Origin: Melanopsichium pennsylvanicum
Taxonomy: Eukaryota; Basidiomycota; Ustilaginomycetes; Ustilaginales
Assembly (NCBI GenBank): GCA_900208305.1
Contig: OAPG01000001.1
Location: 2,294,001-2,358,000, forward strand
DNA length: 64,000 nt
Direction of reading: 5' to 3'
The position numbers and the translations under genes are program-made. Positions 1 to 9,754 of the stretch are shown one piece after another. Position 1 is the first letter of the stretch. Each line of letters starts with the position of its first letter. Under the pieces are notes generated by a model that saw nothing but the letters and a program-made list of their open reading frames with translations, was not told where the DNA came from and made no database searches.

Positions 1-186
1 CCATCACCTAACGCCTATCGCCGCACTTCTGCGTCCAAAACCCACTCTCCTCACCCACCACCGTCATCCTTCATTCCTTCCTTCAGGTCGTCCTCACGCA
101 CCAGACCGCTCAGCCTTGACTTTGGACAAAAGGCCCGAGATGCTCTCACCGAATTCGGTCGTCTCGCGAGCCGCAGGACGAGCGCT

Positions 187-3100
187 ATGGAAAGAGCGAA
201 TGGCGCCGAAACCCTAGCTCGTGTAGCAAACGGTCTCAATGCAAATGCCTCCTCCTCATCCAGTGGTCACGCTCGACGTGCATCGCTGCAACCTTACACT
301 GATCACCAACAAAGTGCTCCCCTGTTCTCGAGTCTGGTAGACGACTCCTCACATCTGCATCTCGCGTCGGGTGACGCTGTTGTGTTGCGATCTAGCTCGA
401 CGTGCAACTTTGACCTCACACCACATCGTGATCCACGCTTCAACTCTCAGGTGGTCCCACTCGGCATTCAGAGCATCGTTCGCTCGGACGCCACCCCATC
501 TCAGCCCGCTCCCATCGAGTTTGTTTCAGAACCCGCATCGGCATTGGCATCGGCATCGGCAGCTGCGTCTGCTCCCAATACGCTAGACCCATCGCAATTG
601 CTTCTCAAAGTACGTCCCCCCGCTGAGCTCGCACGTCACTCGTGGTCCAAATCAGCTTCTTTTCTCACAGCCAACAATGCTAATCAGTACGACACTTTGG
701 AAAGTCATGCCGTCACGCTCCGCTTTCGATTGCGACTTTGTGGATCAGGCACCACTCCAACTTCGCCCTCCTTTTCGCGCGCCAACGGTATGAATACATC
801 AAGCCCCGACCAAGGTCTCGGTCAAGTCCTCTTCCTCTCCGCTGCATCACCACAGAAGCTCGCCGAGGCAATCAATTCTCCGCAATCCACCATAGCGACA
901 GCAGAGTTAGCGTCGCTCGAGGGCATCTCACGCGTCCAAGTGGTGTCTGCCAGTGATGCAGTCACAACCACAGTAGCACGTGGTCCTCGTGATTGTGATT
1001 TCGATTGGACCTGGAAGTCGATCGACCGCTCAGCTTCGAGCAACGGTTCCCGATGCTGCTGCGCGTTCGTCGAAATGCGTCCTGAGCGCAACACAGCAAC
1101 CGTTCTCGCAGCAATGTCGGTCCACATTGAGATGCCTCTGCCCCTTGCAGCACATAGCAGCTTGCTTGCCTCCGCCAATGTCTCGACACCATCGAAACGA
1201 GGCATGTCGCGAGCCGACTCGCTGTCCCTCTTCGCTGCGCTCAATCTCGATCAAGATCTATCGTCTCCTCGCAGCGAGTCAGCTACGCTGGGCTCGAATG
1301 CTCGCGCTGTCTCAGGAGCAATCGATCCGTCTTCATCCCAAAATGGTCAACAATTGCTGCACGACGTCGATCCTATTCATATGCTCATCGATCGCACAGA
1401 ATTGTCCCTCGAAGATCTCGTCAATGATTCGCCCATCTTCCGCGCTGCTGTTGGCAATCTCGAACGCAGAACCGCTTCCATGAAGCGAAGCTCCAAAGCC
1501 GTGCTTAAGGCTGCTCAGGAGGCTCGACTACGCATTCTCAAGCTCGTCGAAGCCGAGGACGCCATGGATTTAGCGTTCGATGGGCTCGTCGGCATGGCTC
1601 CCGAGACGCTCGGTCGCTTGCAAGACCAGTTCCTGCGCCAGGCACGAGCCAGGATCGCGCAGCACCGCAGAGAGCAAGCGGACGTCATCGAAACATGCCT
1701 CGAACGACCACTGAGCCAAATTGCCGAGCTCTGCCGCGTCGCACAAGAAGGCTTCAAGCTTTTCGAAGCCGAATCAAAGACGTACTATTCGCAAACCCAA
1801 AAGTGGCTCGCCAATCGTTCAAATGCAGATATAGCGCCTTTTGCTTCAGGATACGATGACGCTCCGTCATCGATGGCGCTTAAACAGGATCGATCCGATG
1901 AGAAGCAAAAGCTGCGCGAACTTCGCTTCGAGCAAGCACGGTTGGACCTGTATGCTATGCTCCAAAGATTGCACGGCGGAAGAGCCGAAGCACATCTTGC
2001 GCAGTGCATCCTTCAATTATCACAATGGTTGGCTGACTTGCCAAGCACATTGTACGGACCAGATTGGACTGGACAGGAGCAAATACCTCGCCTCTTGGCA
2101 CTGGACGCTGGTCTACGCATCGCTCTCGATGACCATGCTGTGCAGCTGGAACAAGTCGAGTCCCGTTCACGATGCCTCGGCGACAGAATTCGCTCTTTGG
2201 AGGCCGTACTCGGCAAGGCAGGAGACGCGGATATCGACATTGTGGGAGCGCACAGATTCGAAATTGAGCAAGAGGCGCCCTTACAAACGTCCACGAATGG
2301 CGCGGTCGCATCGAAAGCTCGCAAATTCAAATCTTTCCTCGGTGTCTTCGCCGCCGGTATCAACAACTCGCCTCTCAGCTCGAGCAAGGGTACCAGTCCG
2401 AACCCAGAGGCTGCTGAGTTCAACAAACAAGGTGAGCCTCATGCTGCAAGCATCGGCGAGCAGACGCAGAAAGTGGATATGCGTCGTCGTCTCTCGTTGA
2501 AACTCAAGAGCGATCGTGGACAACACATTGGTTCGAATCCCCGCTCGCCTCTCAATCCACAAGCGCCAACGAGCTGGAAGTTTGACAATGCATCTGCGAC
2601 CCCATGCAGAGGCACTGAGCTGCAAGACACGAGCAGGCCGAAAAGCGGCGATGCTGTCGAGCACCTTGGAGACGGCTGGCAATCTTCACCTCACGCTGCC
2701 CGAACCGCAAGTGATGCAGCCTCTTCCGCGGCAGGGGTTCACGAAGTTGCAGCCGCTACCGATTCCGATAAAGGTCTTGGCATTTTCGCTCCAGCATCGC
2801 CCACTACTGCTAGAGCTATCGACCGAAGCGCTACCACTGCAAGTTCGTCCATACCAAACCCTGTCCCCGGCGACGAGCGCAAGAAGGAAGGGGTTTTATG
2901 GGCAATGGTGAGATCGATCGCAGGTCCCGCCGGCGCCGACGCACCACGTGGTTTGAACCGCTCTTCCCAATGGAGGGAGTGCTGGATCGTGCTTTCTGGA
3001 GATGGCCACATCAGCGAATTCGCGGATTGGAAGAACGCCAAAGTGCTTGAGCCAACCAATTCGCTGATAGATCTGCGATTCGCTACTGTGCGCGAAGCGA

Positions 3101-5139
3101 GGGGGGTAGATCGCCGTTTTGCATTCGAGATCGTGACGCGCGACAGTCGACGCTTCTTCCAAGCAGCCGATGAAGAAAGCATGAAAGACTGGATGCGAGC
3201 CATTTCTAAGGCAATCGAGAGCTTGCTCAACGGGACTTCAAGTGTTCGGAAGCTCGACCGAGCCATCCGTGCCTCACCTTTCCGCAATCTGGATCCGGCG
3301 CAGCGGACAGGCACGTTTGACGAGAATGAGGAGGAACTCGGTGCTGAGGAAGGGAATGACTTTGCCGTACGCAGACTTCTCGATCGCACAGGCAAAGCTT
3401 TCAGCCAAAGCATGACCGATCTGTCCGCGTCCGGCAAGACGCATGGAGGTGAGCGTAAGGATCATCCCAAGATCGGCGCGCATCTAGCCACATTGTCGGA
3501 GGGCTATGCAGAGTCGTCCGCTCGACTCTCGAAGCGGAAGCCAAGGCATGAACGGGGCATTTCGAACAAGACGCCGATCTCAGGGTACCTCGTAGCGGGA
3601 GGACTTGGGCTTTCCGCGGTTGACGCAGCTGCCTTGCACAATCGGGATGGAACAGGGGTCAGCGACGACGGATCGACTTGCTCGATGTCGGCCAACGGAG
3701 AGTACGACACCGAGTTCGATCGACAGATTGAAGCGGTTATACAGAGGAGCTACGGCTCTCAAGACGACGGTACCAGCCACTCCGGCTTCTCTAACAGCTC
3801 GGCAAATCATATCGTTGACGAAATGGGCAAATTCAAGGGCAGCCGCACGCTAAACGGCAGTGGCCGAAGCACGTCATCGACTTTTCCCCCCAAGACCCTC
3901 AGCGCTTGGAATGGCAGCGTAGCGAGTGCTACCACAAGCACCAAGATGTCTCGCTCTGCCGAGATCGCGGCCATCTCCCGTCAGCCTGAAAACAGTCGCT
4001 GCGCTGACTGCCAGGAAAGTGACCCGCGCTGGGCATCATGGATGCTAACAAACGAGCCTTGCTGCATCTTCATCTGCATTGACTGCTCTGGTGTGCATCG
4101 ATCGCTCGGTGTGCACATTTCGAAGGTCAAATCTGTTGACCTGGACGACTGGACCGAGGAGCAGGTGCAAGCAGCCAGAGATTGGGGCAATGCCAAGGCG
4201 AATGCCATCTGGGAGCACTTAAAGCCGGCTGGGCTGCTGCCAAGGCACGGTGATCGCAAGGAATTCTGGCGGTTGAAGTACGTCGAGCAAATCTGGAAGG
4301 CTCCCGTGGAAATCAAGTCCCGACCGCCTCAAACAAACACTACTCCAGCGGCTCAACACGTCCGTTCGGAGCAGGCGGCAGTGGTTGAGGATGTTGACGC
4401 TACACCCACTCGCGGCTCCGCGCAGACGGCCGATGCTACTTCTGTTTCGCCAGAAAAGAGAAATCGGAACACGGAAGGACTACGCCTCGCTCCTACAGAT
4501 CAGCCTACTGTCCCGACCAGTCCTCGCAAGCTCGCAGAGGATCTAGGCTCACCAAAGCCAAACGGCCCCCGCCCACTGCCGAATCGACGATCAGTATCGA
4601 CGCAATCCATCCCCACCATTTCCCCACCCCAATCACCGTCGAGCGCAGAGCTTCTGGTCAGTATGGATCACAGTCTCCGCAGACCTATCTCTTCTGCCCA
4701 GCTTGACCAGCTCGATTGGCCAATACAGTCATCTTCCCATAACCGCCCCGGGGATGACCACACCCAGGTCACAGCCATACCTCAAATCGCCGCGCAAGGC
4801 AGTCTAAGGGAGCAAACTGGGCATCGAGAGGGAGGCAGCTCCACCGTATCGATGCCTGTGTCGGCCTCGGTACCGCATCTGTCGAGCATGGCTTGCTCGA
4901 CGCCACACGTAAGCTCAGCAATGATGGCCGCTCGCGCAGACCCTCGCCTATTTCCTTCCTCTCATCTGCAGTCGATGGATACAAAAGCACAATTCTCATC
5001 TCCAACCTCGTCTTTCTTCCTTAGCAACCTAAAAAGTACCGAACCAAGCCCAATCTTCTTCGACCGACCGGAAGCCAGAAAGAACGAGCACGAAAACTGG
5101 GATTCCACCAGCCAAATTCACCAGCTCAACCAAGCTTAA
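187..5139 (+). CDS. BAR-PH-ArfGAP domain protein (centaurin/ACAP-like Arf GTPase-activating protein)
   Basis: A 1650-residue protein from a single exon, with the first ATG at 187. A helical BAR-like region lies at about residues 420-650, a PH domain at about 900-1020 (it starts near the KKEGVLW stretch and ends near the MKDWMRAI helix), and an ArfGAP zinc finger starts with Cys1272 (CADC ... CIDC), followed by CSGVHRSLGVH with the conserved arginine. Proteins of this layout bind curved, phosphoinositide-containing membrane and stimulate GTP hydrolysis on Arf, which controls vesicle budding. The N-terminal 400 and C-terminal 300 residues are Ser/Pro-rich and look disordered. The spacing between the two zinc cysteine pairs is 21 residues, against the usual 16-17. 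The convergent 3' neighbour is MSE1. The family call is firm; the exact orthologue (for example fission yeast Cnt6) is inference. Confidence 0.9.
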   Translation: MERANGAETLARVANGLNANASSSSSGHARRASLQPYTDHQQSAPLFSSLVDDSSHLHLASGDAVVLRSSSTCNFDLTPHRDPRFNSQVVPLGIQSIVRSDATPSQPAPIEFVSEPASALASASAAASAPNTLDPSQLLLKVRPPAELARHSWSKSASFLTANNANQYDTLESHAVTLRFRLRLCGSGTTPTSPSFSRANGMNTSSPDQGLGQVLFLSAASPQKLAEAINSPQSTIATAELASLEGISRVQVVSASDAVTTTVARGPRDCDFDWTWKSIDRSASSNGSRCCCAFVEMRPERNTATVLAAMSVHIEMPLPLAAHSSLLASANVSTPSKRGMSRADSLSLFAALNLDQDLSSPRSESATLGSNARAVSGAIDPSSSQNGQQLLHDVDPIHMLIDRTELSLEDLVNDSPIFRAAVGNLERRTASMKRSSKAVLKAAQEARLRILKLVEAEDAMDLAFDGLVGMAPETLGRLQDQFLRQARARIAQHRREQADVIETCLERPLSQIAELCRVAQEGFKLFEAESKTYYSQTQKWLANRSNADIAPFASGYDDAPSSMALKQDRSDEKQKLRELRFEQARLDLYAMLQRLHGGRAEAHLAQCILQLSQWLADLPSTLYGPDWTGQEQIPRLLALDAGLRIALDDHAVQLEQVESRSRCLGDRIRSLEAVLGKAGDADIDIVGAHRFEIEQEAPLQTSTNGAVASKARKFKSFLGVFAAGINNSPLSSSKGTSPNPEAAEFNKQGEPHAASIGEQTQKVDMRRRLSLKLKSDRGQHIGSNPRSPLNPQAPTSWKFDNASATPCRGTELQDTSRPKSGDAVEHLGDGWQSSPHAARTASDAASSAAGVHEVAAATDSDKGLGIFAPASPTTARAIDRSATTASSSIPNPVPGDERKKEGVLWAMVRSIAGPAGADAPRGLNRSSQWRECWIVLSGDGHISEFADWKNAKVLEPTNSLIDLRFATVREARGVDRRFAFEIVTRDSRRFFQAADEESMKDWMRAISKAIESLLNGTSSVRKLDRAIRASPFRNLDPAQRTGTFDENEEELGAEEGNDFAVRRLLDRTGKAFSQSMTDLSASGKTHGGERKDHPKIGAHLATLSEGYAESSARLSKRKPRHERGISNKTPISGYLVAGGLGLSAVDAAALHNRDGTGVSDDGSTCSMSANGEYDTEFDRQIEAVIQRSYGSQDDGTSHSGFSNSSANHIVDEMGKFKGSRTLNGSGRSTSSTFPPKTLSAWNGSVASATTSTKMSRSAEIAAISRQPENSRCADCQESDPRWASWMLTNEPCCIFICIDCSGVHRSLGVHISKVKSVDLDDWTEEQVQAARDWGNAKANAIWEHLKPAGLLPRHGDRKEFWRLKYVEQIWKAPVEIKSRPPQTNTTPAAQHVRSEQAAVVEDVDATPTRGSAQTADATSVSPEKRNRNTEGLRLAPTDQPTVPTSPRKLAEDLGSPKPNGPRPLPNRRSVSTQSIPTISPPQSPSSAELLVSMDHSLRRPISSAQLDQLDWPIQSSSHNRPGDDHTQVTAIPQIAAQGSLREQTGHREGGSSTVSMPVSASVPHLSSMACSTPHVSSAMMAARADPRLFPSSHLQSMDTKAQFSSPTSSFFLSNLKSTEPSPIFFDRPEARKNEHENWDSTSQIHQLNQA

Positions 5140-5570
5140 GTCAGATGTGGGTTCAAACACTAACTCACCCGTCAACAAGAATCTTCCGGCTAGGTTCGAA
5201 GTGAAAGCTTCGAGCACGTAAAAATAAAAAAAAATAATTTTGGTGCCAAGCACAGAAAGTGACAGATGGATCGAGATGGGGAGTGTCGTACAAGATTTTT
5301 TTCTTTTTCTTTTTTTTGTACAAGAGCAGATATCCGTCCATTTTTCACTACATGTATACCCTTCGACGCATTCACACATGCGCGTAGTGTTCTGTTCTTA
5401 TACCATTCCAATTTTATGATGCCACATTTGACAGAAGCAGCGTGATACAAGCGTCGTGTATGAGAACGTGGTTGATTAGCACAAAATGACCGCAAGACGC
5501 CGAGTCAAATCGAGTGGAGGATGCGCATGTGGACATGCATGGTGAGATAGAAAAAATTTCCTAGGGTGAA
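5140..5570. other. Convergent 3' intergenic region, ArfGAP / MSE1
   Basis: This 431 bp stretch separates two stop codons facing each other and should hold both 3' UTRs. It contains a T-rich run at about 5294-5318 and an A-rich run near 5220-5240, which could serve transcript 3'-end formation on either strand. I see no gene in it. Confidence 0.6.
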
Positions 5571-7343
5571 TTATGAAACCTTCAACTGCCCCTTCGCAAC
5601 CGCCTCTTGAGCCAGTCTGAGTCTGATCAGCGTGTCATCTCTGCCTAAGAAGAGGAGCAAGTCGGCTAAGGGTGCACCTCTTTGGGTTGCGCTGATGGCG
5701 AAACGCAAAGGAGCCAATACGGCAGCTTTTTTGACCTTTGTCTTTGGTGCTTTGGTCTGTGCGTCGAAAGGTGGCGTAGCATCGCTCAAGACTTTTGGCA
5801 ATCGTGCAATAACGTCGTGGATGGCATCTCTTGTCCAACCATCTCCTGCTTCGAGTTCCGCAAATCGGTGGTGTGCTTCCTCTACGGCCGCGTCAAAGTG
5901 GGTAGAGATGAGCGTGTTTTTGAAGAATAAAGCCTGTGCTTCCGGCTGGCTGAAATCCGGTCGACGGAATAGAGGTCGTGCTGAGACCGGAACGTCGTAC
6001 AATGTCGATGAGGTTCCTTTTGTCAGCATCACCACGTTTTCTACGTACTCGGCATCTTGAAATTGTTCAGCAAGATCAGGATATGCTGCGGTCAACTTTG
6101 GCGTAACCTTTGCTATCAATTCATCCCTCGCTCCTCCTGACGTCTTGTCCTCCAGCTTGAGCGCCAAATGCCTAGCATTGAGGTAGTACAATTTGGAAAG
6201 ATCCACGGTCGCGCGACTCCTGTTGACATGGGAAATGTCAAATCCTCGAATCATCTCTGCCATGGTAAGCACATCGAAAGCCGTCGAGTCCTCCTCCTCT
6301 GCCACTCCTTTCCCTTTTCCGTCCGGCGACGCTGATCCACTTCCATCACTACGCTTCTGGTGATACGCGAGGTTGTTGTAACCCATTAGGCCCAGAAAAT
6401 TGTTGAGCGCTTCCGGCTCGAGCCCTTTGTCCCGATAACTTTCCACCCTAACATCACCCGTTCTCTTGCTGAGCTTGGTCCCATCTGCATTGACCAACAA
6501 CGGCAGATGTGCGAATTTCGGCGCTTTCAACCCTAACGCCTTGTACAGCCACAAATGTTTGGGTAAGCTCGGTAACCATTCTTCACCTCTCAACACATGC
6601 GTGATTCCCATCTCGTGGTCATCTACCACGTTGGCGAGGTGGTACGTTGGCCAACCGTTGGATTTGAGCAGGATTGGATCTTCGGTCCCATACCTATTGG
6701 GATCGGCGGGGAAATGGAGGTGGCCATACACAAGATCATTGTGATCCAATGCATCGGTCGATGTCCGAAGACGTACGACGTACGATTTGCCTGATGAGAT
6801 CAAGTGTTTCGCTTCGGACTCGGTTGGAGGTATGTATGAACCGCGAAGCGGCATGTGCTTTGGTCCATTAGAAGCATTCGACGGAGCAGTCGACTCGGCC
6901 CGGAAATCCCTATAAGCTTTTCCTGACGAGATTAATTTTTCAGCGTAATGCCTATACAGATCCAACCTCTCACTTTGTACGTATGGGCCGTGAGATCCGC
7001 CCGCTGATGGACCTTCATCGAAATCCAACTTTGCCCATTCGAGTGTTTCTTGTAACGCTTGCACGGACCCAGGGACCAAGCGCGTCTGGTCGGTATCCTC
7101 GATACGGAGGATCCATTTTCCGCCTAAAGCACGTGCATAAAGATGGTTGAAGAGCGCTGTTCGGAGCCCGCCCAGGTGAAGATAGCCGGTTGGGGATGGG
7201 GCGAAGCGAAGTCTTGGTGGGTTTGCTGACGAGTTAGACGTGGATGCGGCGGAAGAGGCAGTGGTGGAGCACAACCGATGGTTGCGTGCCGAGGTGAGGC
7301 AGCACTGGAGCGCGCGTATCGAAGAGAGGTTCGAGGTGGACAT
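5571..7343 (-). CDS. MSE1: Mitochondrial glutamyl-tRNA synthetase
   Basis: A class I aminoacyl-tRNA synthetase that charges mitochondrial tRNA with glutamate. The HIGH-type signature appears as APSPTGYLHLGGLRTA and the KMSKS loop as KLSKRTGDV. The open frame continues upstream to a TTG at 7439, but the first ATG is at 7343, giving about 590 residues. The N-terminus from there (MSTSNLSSIRALQCCLTSAR) is basic, hydroxylated and lacks acidic residues, as expected for a mitochondrial presequence. The bacterial-like GluRS catalytic core follows, then a C-terminal anticodon-binding helical region. Divergent from RFT1 and convergent with the ArfGAP gene. It could in principle be a non-discriminating enzyme that also charges tRNA-Gln; the sequence alone does not settle that. 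Confidence 0.93.
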   Translation of the reverse strand: MSTSNLSSIRALQCCLTSARNHRLCSTTASSAASTSNSSANPPRLRFAPSPTGYLHLGGLRTALFNHLYARALGGKWILRIEDTDQTRLVPGSVQALQETLEWAKLDFDEGPSAGGSHGPYVQSERLDLYRHYAEKLISSGKAYRDFRAESTAPSNASNGPKHMPLRGSYIPPTESEAKHLISSGKSYVVRLRTSTDALDHNDLVYGHLHFPADPNRYGTEDPILLKSNGWPTYHLANVVDDHEMGITHVLRGEEWLPSLPKHLWLYKALGLKAPKFAHLPLLVNADGTKLSKRTGDVRVESYRDKGLEPEALNNFLGLMGYNNLAYHQKRSDGSGSASPDGKGKGVAEEEDSTAFDVLTMAEMIRGFDISHVNRSRATVDLSKLYYLNARHLALKLEDKTSGGARDELIAKVTPKLTAAYPDLAEQFQDAEYVENVVMLTKGTSSTLYDVPVSARPLFRRPDFSQPEAQALFFKNTLISTHFDAAVEEAHHRFAELEAGDGWTRDAIHDVIARLPKVLSDATPPFDAQTKAPKTKVKKAAVLAPLRFAISATQRGAPLADLLLFLGRDDTLIRLRLAQEAVAKGQLKVS

Positions 7344-7800
<457 letters not shown>

Positions 7801-9651
7801 ATGGCGGAAGCGACCAAGGCAGGTTCCGCCTCAGCATCGTCCCTCATCCTCCTCCAAGTCTCAGCTCGGACGCTCACCTTCATCCTCAACCAGCTTCTAG
7901 TCCGTCTTGTGTCGCCCTCAATATTCGGTATAGCCAACATTCAGCTCGAGCTCCTCCTCTCGACCATCCTCTTCCTCTCTCGCGATGGCTTTCGCACCAT
8001 CCTTATTCGTAATGAAGCGTCCGTCTCCCAACACGGCACTAGAATCACAACATTTACACCATCAGGTCCAAGAAAGGGAACGACCAACTCGATTCACAAC
8101 ATTTCGCTCTTCCCGATACCCATCGGCTTTATCTTGACTGCGGTCGCGTGCACAACATATTTCCTGTACATTTCCCCTTCGTCCATGCATGCCGTTCCTA
8201 CGTTCCACGCCAGCATCCTTCTCTACGCATTGGGAGCACTCACAGAACTGCTCTACGAGCCGCTACTGATTCGAGCGGTGCGACTCGGTCAGCCTGCACT
8301 CAGGGTCAAAGCGGAAGGCGCAGCCGTTTTCGTCAAGGTCTTGAGCACCATCGCCACAATCGTCCTGCTTCCCAAGTGGAGTTTGGCACCAGCTTTCGTA
8401 GGGTCAGCGGTAGACGATGAGAGGGCCACGGCGTTACTAGCGTTTGGGATTGGGCAGGCTGGATTTGGACTCACGATGCTTGCTGTACATCTTGCGCACT
8501 TCTTCGGCATATACGGCATAAGCGATACGCTAGATCTGTATGTTCCGCGATCCGAGACCGTTGCTCAAGATGGAAAGCAAAAAGTAATCTGGGTAGACAA
8601 GAAGACAATCTCACTTTGCGCGACAATGGCCCAGCAAGGTCTGCTTAAACATGGACTGACGGAAGCGGACAAATTTGCGGTAGCCAGATTTGCAAACTTG
8701 GAGGATCAGGGTGGTTATGCATTGGCCAGCAACTATGGATCGTTGGTTGCAAGGATCCTATTTCAGCCTGTCGAGGAGACGGCTCGCATTGTCTTCTCTT
8801 CTGAACTCGCCGCCATTGATCAGAATTATGCTTCTTCTCCGGTCAAGATACCGGTTGCGACCTTTGAGCGAGTAGTCAACATGCTTTCGGCGCTTTTCAA
8901 ACTGCACATCCTTCTCGGACTGCTTCTGACCACTTTCGGCGGACCCCTAAGTACGCCTCTCCTTTACATTATGGCTGGACCACAGTGGGCACTCAATACG
9001 TCTGCACCAGCCATCCTCGCCGCATACACGTTCTATTTGCCCATCATGGGGATCAATGGCATCGTCGAAGGATTTGTGCAGAGCGTTGCGAGTGAAGCAC
9101 AAATCAAGAAGTATAGTAGAGTGCTTGTGGGAGCCAGTGTGGGCTTCGTGGGCGTGTTGGCGGGCATCAACACAGTAGTGGACAAAGAAAAGAGTATACT
9201 GGCCAAGACGGGCCTGGTTTGGGCTAATGCGCTGAGCTTGTGTGTGAGGGCGTGGTGGTGCTGGAGGTTCCTCATCACTTACTTTGAGGTTGCTGCAAGA
9301 GGAGGACAGAGTAAGGATTTTGGAGCAGGTATTGTGTCGCGCATACGACCAGGTACAGCATTACCAACGAAGCCAACACTAGTGATGTTCGCTCTCATCG
9401 CCACGACCCTACGTGTAGCGGTCCCTCGATTAATGCCGAGCAACGCACAGCTTTTGCTCAGCGCTACAGCACTAGGAGCAAGACGGATGCAAGCAATACG
9501 CTCGCTCTTGCCAACGCTAGCACTTGCTGCGGGCTGTGCCGCACTTGTGCTTGGAAGCCTAGTCGTGTTCGAACGTCGCTCGTTGTCGATTGCTCAACGG
9601 TCACTTGGCCGCGGACACCACTCGACCACAGACGCAAAGAAATCACATTAA
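7801..9651 (+). CDS. RFT1: RFT1, ER membrane protein for lipid-linked oligosaccharide translocation
   Basis: About 616 residues from the ATG at 7801; the frame is open to a TTG at 7783 but has no earlier ATG. The first 80 residues carry the RFT1 family signature (LLQVSARTLTFILNQLL, then VSPSIFGIANIQLELLL and FLSRDGFRTILIR). The whole protein is a polytopic membrane protein of the MOP/MATE-like fold with roughly 12-14 hydrophobic segments. RFT1 is needed for the step in which Man5GlcNAc2-PP-dolichol reaches the ER lumen for N-glycosylation; whether it is the flippase itself has been disputed. The ATG context (CAAAATGG) is good, while the ATG-TGA just upstream has a poor context. The C-terminus has extra hydrophobic and basic residues. 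Convergent with the kelch gene, with only 103 bp between the stops. Confidence 0.95.
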   Translation: MAEATKAGSASASSLILLQVSARTLTFILNQLLVRLVSPSIFGIANIQLELLLSTILFLSRDGFRTILIRNEASVSQHGTRITTFTPSGPRKGTTNSIHNISLFPIPIGFILTAVACTTYFLYISPSSMHAVPTFHASILLYALGALTELLYEPLLIRAVRLGQPALRVKAEGAAVFVKVLSTIATIVLLPKWSLAPAFVGSAVDDERATALLAFGIGQAGFGLTMLAVHLAHFFGIYGISDTLDLYVPRSETVAQDGKQKVIWVDKKTISLCATMAQQGLLKHGLTEADKFAVARFANLEDQGGYALASNYGSLVARILFQPVEETARIVFSSELAAIDQNYASSPVKIPVATFERVVNMLSALFKLHILLGLLLTTFGGPLSTPLLYIMAGPQWALNTSAPAILAAYTFYLPIMGINGIVEGFVQSVASEAQIKKYSRVLVGASVGFVGVLAGINTVVDKEKSILAKTGLVWANALSLCVRAWWCWRFLITYFEVAARGGQSKDFGAGIVSRIRPGTALPTKPTLVMFALIATTLRVAVPRLMPSNAQLLLSATALGARRMQAIRSLLPTLALAAGCAALVLGSLVVFERRSLSIAQRSLGRGHHSTTDAKKSH

Positions 9652-9754
9652 TCCTGTTGTCGACGATAAGACAGTGACTTGTATTGCAACAACGCACACG
9701 ATGCAACAAACAATAACACACTTCAGACATTCACACAGCAACCTGGGCGCCAAC

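Noticed and set aside
2530..2542. tRNA B-box-like GGTTCGAATCCCC
   Set aside because: It lies inside the ArfGAP reading frame, has no matching A box or acceptor stem, and no cloverleaf can be drawn.
6529..6537. AACCCTAAC, which could be a telomerase RNA template
   Set aside because: Only nine bases, in the MSE1 coding sequence, with no other RNA features.
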